Below, one piece after another: positions 58,271 through 64,000 of a stretch of DNA of 64,000 nucleotides. The first letter of the stretch is position 1. Each line of letters begins with the position of its first letter. The stretch comes from Actinomycetales bacterium. GTDB taxonomy: Bacteria; Actinomycetota; Actinomycetes; Nanopelagicales; Nanopelagicaceae. The notes under the pieces are model-generated. The model searched no databases. It saw only the letters and a program-made list of their open reading frames with translations, and was not told where the DNA came from. Location of the stretch: positions 1-64,000 of the forward strand of contig JAGWYB010000002.1 of the NCBI GenBank assembly GCA_018969585.1. The letters run 5' to 3'. The position numbers were made by a program, and so were the translations under genes.

Positions 58271-58818
58271 ATAGGCCTTTATTCTTTATATACGCATAAA
58301 CATTTGCAGGGAGCATTTCCTCTATCGCTAATCCGCCATTTATTGAGTTTCTAATCTCAGTTGCCGAAATTGGAAGGGCATCAATCTTTATGTAATCAGA
58401 TTTAAATTTAGTGGCTGAAATTTTTGATCCGGGGCGCTCAACCACCAAGAACTCAACAAGTTCCGCTAACTCCTCAATTTTGTGCCAGCTAGAAATCTGA
58501 GCAAAGGCATCGCTTCCAACTACCCAATGCAACTGAGAGTCTGGATGCTTTTGCTGTAATTCGATTGCGGTATCAATTGCGTATGAAGTTCCTGGCCGGT
58601 TAATTTCACAATCGCTAATTTCTATTTCTCTGTTACCGAGCGCTATTCGCACCATCTCTAGTCGATCTTGCGGACTGGCGACAGCTTGTCTAGTTGCTGG
58701 ATTGCCTGTAGGTACAACGATTAATGAATCAAATTTTTTTGACTTTAGTAAGTGATCTATAACGTGGAGATGACCCAGATGTATTGGATCAAAAGTGCCT
58801 CCGAATATTGCGCAGTTC

Positions 58819-58832
<14 letters not shown>
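58257..58832 (-). CDS. nadD: Nicotinate-nucleotide adenylyltransferase
   Basis: A 191-aa enzyme of NAD synthesis that adenylylates nicotinate mononucleotide. The nucleotidyltransferase motif is GGTFDPIHLGH with His18 and His21. SATEIRNSI near the end is the second motif. The start is a TTG that overlaps the stop of the small membrane-peptide gene by 14 bases, with no clear ribosome binding site, so coupling to that gene is likely. Confidence 0.95.
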
Positions 58833-62058
<3,226 letters not shown>

Positions 62059-62062
<4 letters not shown>

Positions 62063-63234
62063 GCGCTACTCCGGTAAGCCGCTCTCGCTCTCTCGATCAC
62101 TCTCTTCAAACAGGTATGAAAATAATCAATATCGCTCTTGGAATTCTCGGGCGAAAGTGAGAATCGCAGAGACGAACGGGCTTCAGATTCACTTAATCCC
62201 ATTGCCATTAACACATGGCTGGCTTGCTGTACTCCAGCGGTACAAGCAGATCCAGTTGAACATGCAATTCCTTCTGAATCAAAAAGGAGTAAAAGCGAAT
62301 CACTTTCTGTATTCGGAAATCTCACATTTAGGATTCCAGGTAAACGCTCTCCTGGGCCGCCGTTTAGAACAGCATCTGGAATATCGTTCTTAATAGTGTC
62401 GAGAAGAGATTCGCGTAGCGCTGATACATGAATTGAATTCTTCTCTCGATTTCGATGCGCAGCTTGTGCCGCAAGCGAGAATGCAACTATTGCGGGGGCG
62501 TTAATTGTTCCGCTTCGAATATCTCTTTCTTGACCTCCACCGTGAAGAAGCGGAGTTACATCAAATCCTTTTTTCAAAATTAAAGCGCCTACTCCAATTG
62601 GGCCTCCCAATTTATGTGCACTTATTGTCATTGCGAATAGGCCAAGTTCAGAGAATGAAAGTGGAATCTTTCCAAAACTTTGTATTGCATCTGAATGAAC
62701 TGGTATTTCGTATTTATTGGCCAGACGAACAACTTCAAGGATTGGTTGGATAGTTCCGACTTCATTATTTGAATGCATAATGCTTATTAGTGCGACTTCC
62801 GAGCCCCGATTTTCAAGCGCCGTCTCAAGATAATCTAATTTGAGGTAACCAGAATCATCCACTGGTACCTCGATAATTTCAGCTCCCTCACTTTCGGCTA
62901 GCCACCGAATTGGATCCAAAATCGCGTGATGCTCAAATGCTGAGGTGATAATTATCTTTCGTTTTTTATTTTCAGATAAACGGTGCCAATAAATACCTTT
63001 GATCGCTAGGTTATTGGCTTCGGTTCCGCTACCCGTAAAGATAACTTCACTCGGTTCACATTCAGCTAACAAGGCAATTCGCTCGCGCGCCTCTTCAACG
63101 CTTCGGCGCGCTTCTCTACCGTAGCTGTGAAGACTAGAGGGATTTCCGATATCTCGGGCTTGTTCTACTAAAGCTTGGAGCGCGACCTCATTTATCGGCG
63201 AGGTGGCGGCGTTATCAAAATAAATCCGAGGCAT
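62059..63234 (-). CDS. iscS: Cysteine desulfurase (IscS/NifS family)
   Basis: A 391-aa PLP enzyme that takes sulfur from cysteine for iron-sulfur clusters and tRNA thiolation. The PLP lysine is Lys208 in ISAHKLGGP and the persulfide cysteine is Cys331 in STGSACTAG; the loop is the long type seen in IscS. A TAGAAT lies 6 bases before the ATG. It is upstream of mnmA, its likely sulfur acceptor, and follows etfA as in mycobacteria. Confidence 0.95.
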
Positions 63235-63240
63235 GGGGTA

Positions 63241-63246
63241 ATTCTA
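63241..63246 (-). promoter_or_regulatory. Candidate -10 element of iscS (leaderless)
   Basis: On the minus strand TAGAAT is followed by TACCCC and the iscS ATG. There is no Shine-Dalgarno sequence. It sits in the 32-base gap after etfA, so iscS could have its own promoter. Confidence 0.4.
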
Positions 63247-63266
63247 AAACCTAAGTATGACTGCGG

Positions 63267-64000
63267 TTATGAGCGCTTGGATTTGATGGCTTCGCGAGCC
63301 TGTGGGAGCACAGCAAAAAGGTCTCCGACCACACCGAAATCAGCTAGATCAAAAATCGGCGCTTCTGGATCTTTATTGATTGCGACGATTGTTTTTGAGG
63401 TTTGCATACCTGCTCGATGTTGAATCGCGCCAGAGATTCCACAAGCAACGTACAACTGTGGTGAAACTGTTTTGCCGGTCTGGCCAACTTGATGAGTATG
63501 TGGATACCAACCAGCATCTGTAGCAGCTCTTGATGCGCCAACTGCGCCGCCAACTAAATCAGCAAAGGCTTCCACTTCCGCAAAATTCCCATTAGTGCCG
63601 CGTCCGCCGGAGATAACTATTTTGGCTTCGGTTAGGTCTGGGCGACCACCTTTGACTGGAGGCTGTGAGGCAGAAATTTCTACTAACTTATCTTTAGCAT
63701 CAATCGCCACTGTAACTTTTTCAATAGTTGGATTGGAAGTTGAAATCACCGGTTCGATTGAACTTGGTCTAACAGTAATTATCGATAGCGGAGTTTTGAG
63801 TTTTGCTTTAACGCTGAAAGAGCCACCGAATACAGACTGGGTTGTACTTAAATCAGAAGCGACATCAACTGCGTCAGTGATAATTCCAGATTTGAGTCGT
63901 ACCGCTAATCGTCCTGCTATCTCTTTACCGCGCGCCGAGGAGGCAATAAAAATCGATTCGGCTCCTTCTTTTTCAATTATCTGTGCAATTGCTGCTGTTG
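63267..64000 (-). CDS. etfA: Electron transfer flavoprotein alpha subunit, C-terminal part (N-terminus beyond window)
   Basis: About 244 residues are visible; the frame is open to the right edge, so the N-terminus is outside. The segment IFIASSARGKEIAGRL marks the alpha subunit, and the C-terminal FAD domain has VISGGRGTNGNF, AATDAGWYPHTHQVGQTGKTVSPQLY divided around residue 170, and CGISGAIQH. EtfA with EtfB takes electrons from acyl-CoA dehydrogenases, so it matches the beta-oxidation genes at the other end of the window in function. Confidence 0.95.
   Translation of the reverse strand, partial: TAAIAQIIEKEGAESIFIASSARGKEIAGRLAVRLKSGIITDAVDVASDLSTTQSVFGGSFSVKAKLKTPLSIITVRPSSIEPVISTSNPTIEKVTVAIDAKDKLVEISASQPPVKGGRPDLTEAKIVISGGRGTNGNFAEVEAFADLVGGAVGASRAATDAGWYPHTHQVGQTGKTVSPQLYVACGISGAIQHRAGMQTSKTIVAINKDPEAPIFDLADFGVVGDLFAVLPQAREAIKSKRS

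Overview
The window reads as a chromosomal core region of a small-genome, AT-leaning actinobacterium. Evidence: the actinobacteria-specific families DUF3159, DUF3093, DUF4193 and a SepIVA-like protein; an HU protein with a Lys/Ala tail; paired CeoB/CeoC (TrkA) proteins; an IclR regulator divergent from leuCD; and local gene orders that match Mycobacterium (rnd-dxs; TrmA-like-ceoBC-DUF3159-dut-DUF3093-DUF4193; ftsY-smc-mutM-rnc-DUF177-sepIVA-coaD-rsmD-recG; thiL-ddl-gpsA; leuDC-IclR-gltX; etfA-iscS-mnmA-ligA). Base composition is far below that of mycobacteria, intergenic gaps are tiny, and 1-4 bp gene overlaps are common. This fits streamlined freshwater Actinobacteria (acI/Nanopelagicales type). 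The taxonomic placement is inference.

Layout. 1-4.8 kb, mostly plus strand: 3' end of an RNase D gene, a solitary FTR1 iron permease, and a thiolase plus FadB beta-oxidation pair. 4.7-10.5 kb, minus: dxs (isoprenoids), acnA (TCA cycle), an RNA m5U methyltransferase. 10.6-14.3 kb: ceoB-ceoC K+ channel regulators (plus), then DUF3159-dut-thioesterase (minus), DUF3093 (plus), DUF4193 (minus). 14.4-20.6 kb, minus: amt-glnB, then ffh-rpsP-khpA-rimM-trmD, preceded by ftsY. 20.6-30.2 kb, minus: recG-rsmD-coaD-sepIVA-DUF177-rpmF-rnc-mutM-smc-ftsY. 30.3-37.7 kb: rpmB (plus), plsC-gpsA-ddl-thiL, hupB, leuC-leuD (all minus), IclR regulator (plus). 37.7-57.2 kb, minus: tRNA-Ala, a short-chain dehydrogenase, leuS, comEA-comEC, holA, rpsT, lepA, hemW, a DoxX-like protein, hrcA-dnaJ-rsmE-HIT-phoH-ybeY-corB-FAH-gltX, tRNA-Gln, tRNA-Glu. 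57.2-64 kb, minus: iscS-mnmA, ligA, a 40-42 aa membrane peptide, nadD, rsfS, a histidine phosphatase, and the C-terminal part of etfA running off the right end.

How they work together. Most of the window is translation and protein targeting (ribosomal proteins S16, S20, L28, L32; SRP and its receptor; tRNA and rRNA modification; two aminoacyl-tRNA synthetases), plus DNA maintenance, central carbon, leucine, cofactor and phospholipid synthesis. Nitrogen uptake is represented by amt-glnB without glnD between glnB and ffh.

I found no phage, insertion sequence, CRISPR array, defence locus, secondary-metabolite cluster or obviously transferred island. The unusual signals are small-scale: an 11-bp-arm palindrome overlapping the iron-permease promoter; repeated TANNNT-N6-8-start arrangements that suggest leaderless mRNAs; a comEC reading frame whose conserved N-terminus has no ATG, GTG or TTG start; a tandem 15-bp repeat upstream of amt; three palindromes upstream of hupB; and a small membrane-peptide gene between ligA and nadD. 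No stretch longer than 300 bases lacks a gene. The longest gaps are 34760-34954 (hupB leader and leuD terminator), 16373-16527 (rpsP leader), 19599-19724 (amt leader) and 30217-30340 (recG/rpmB divergent gap, where I see no confident promoter).
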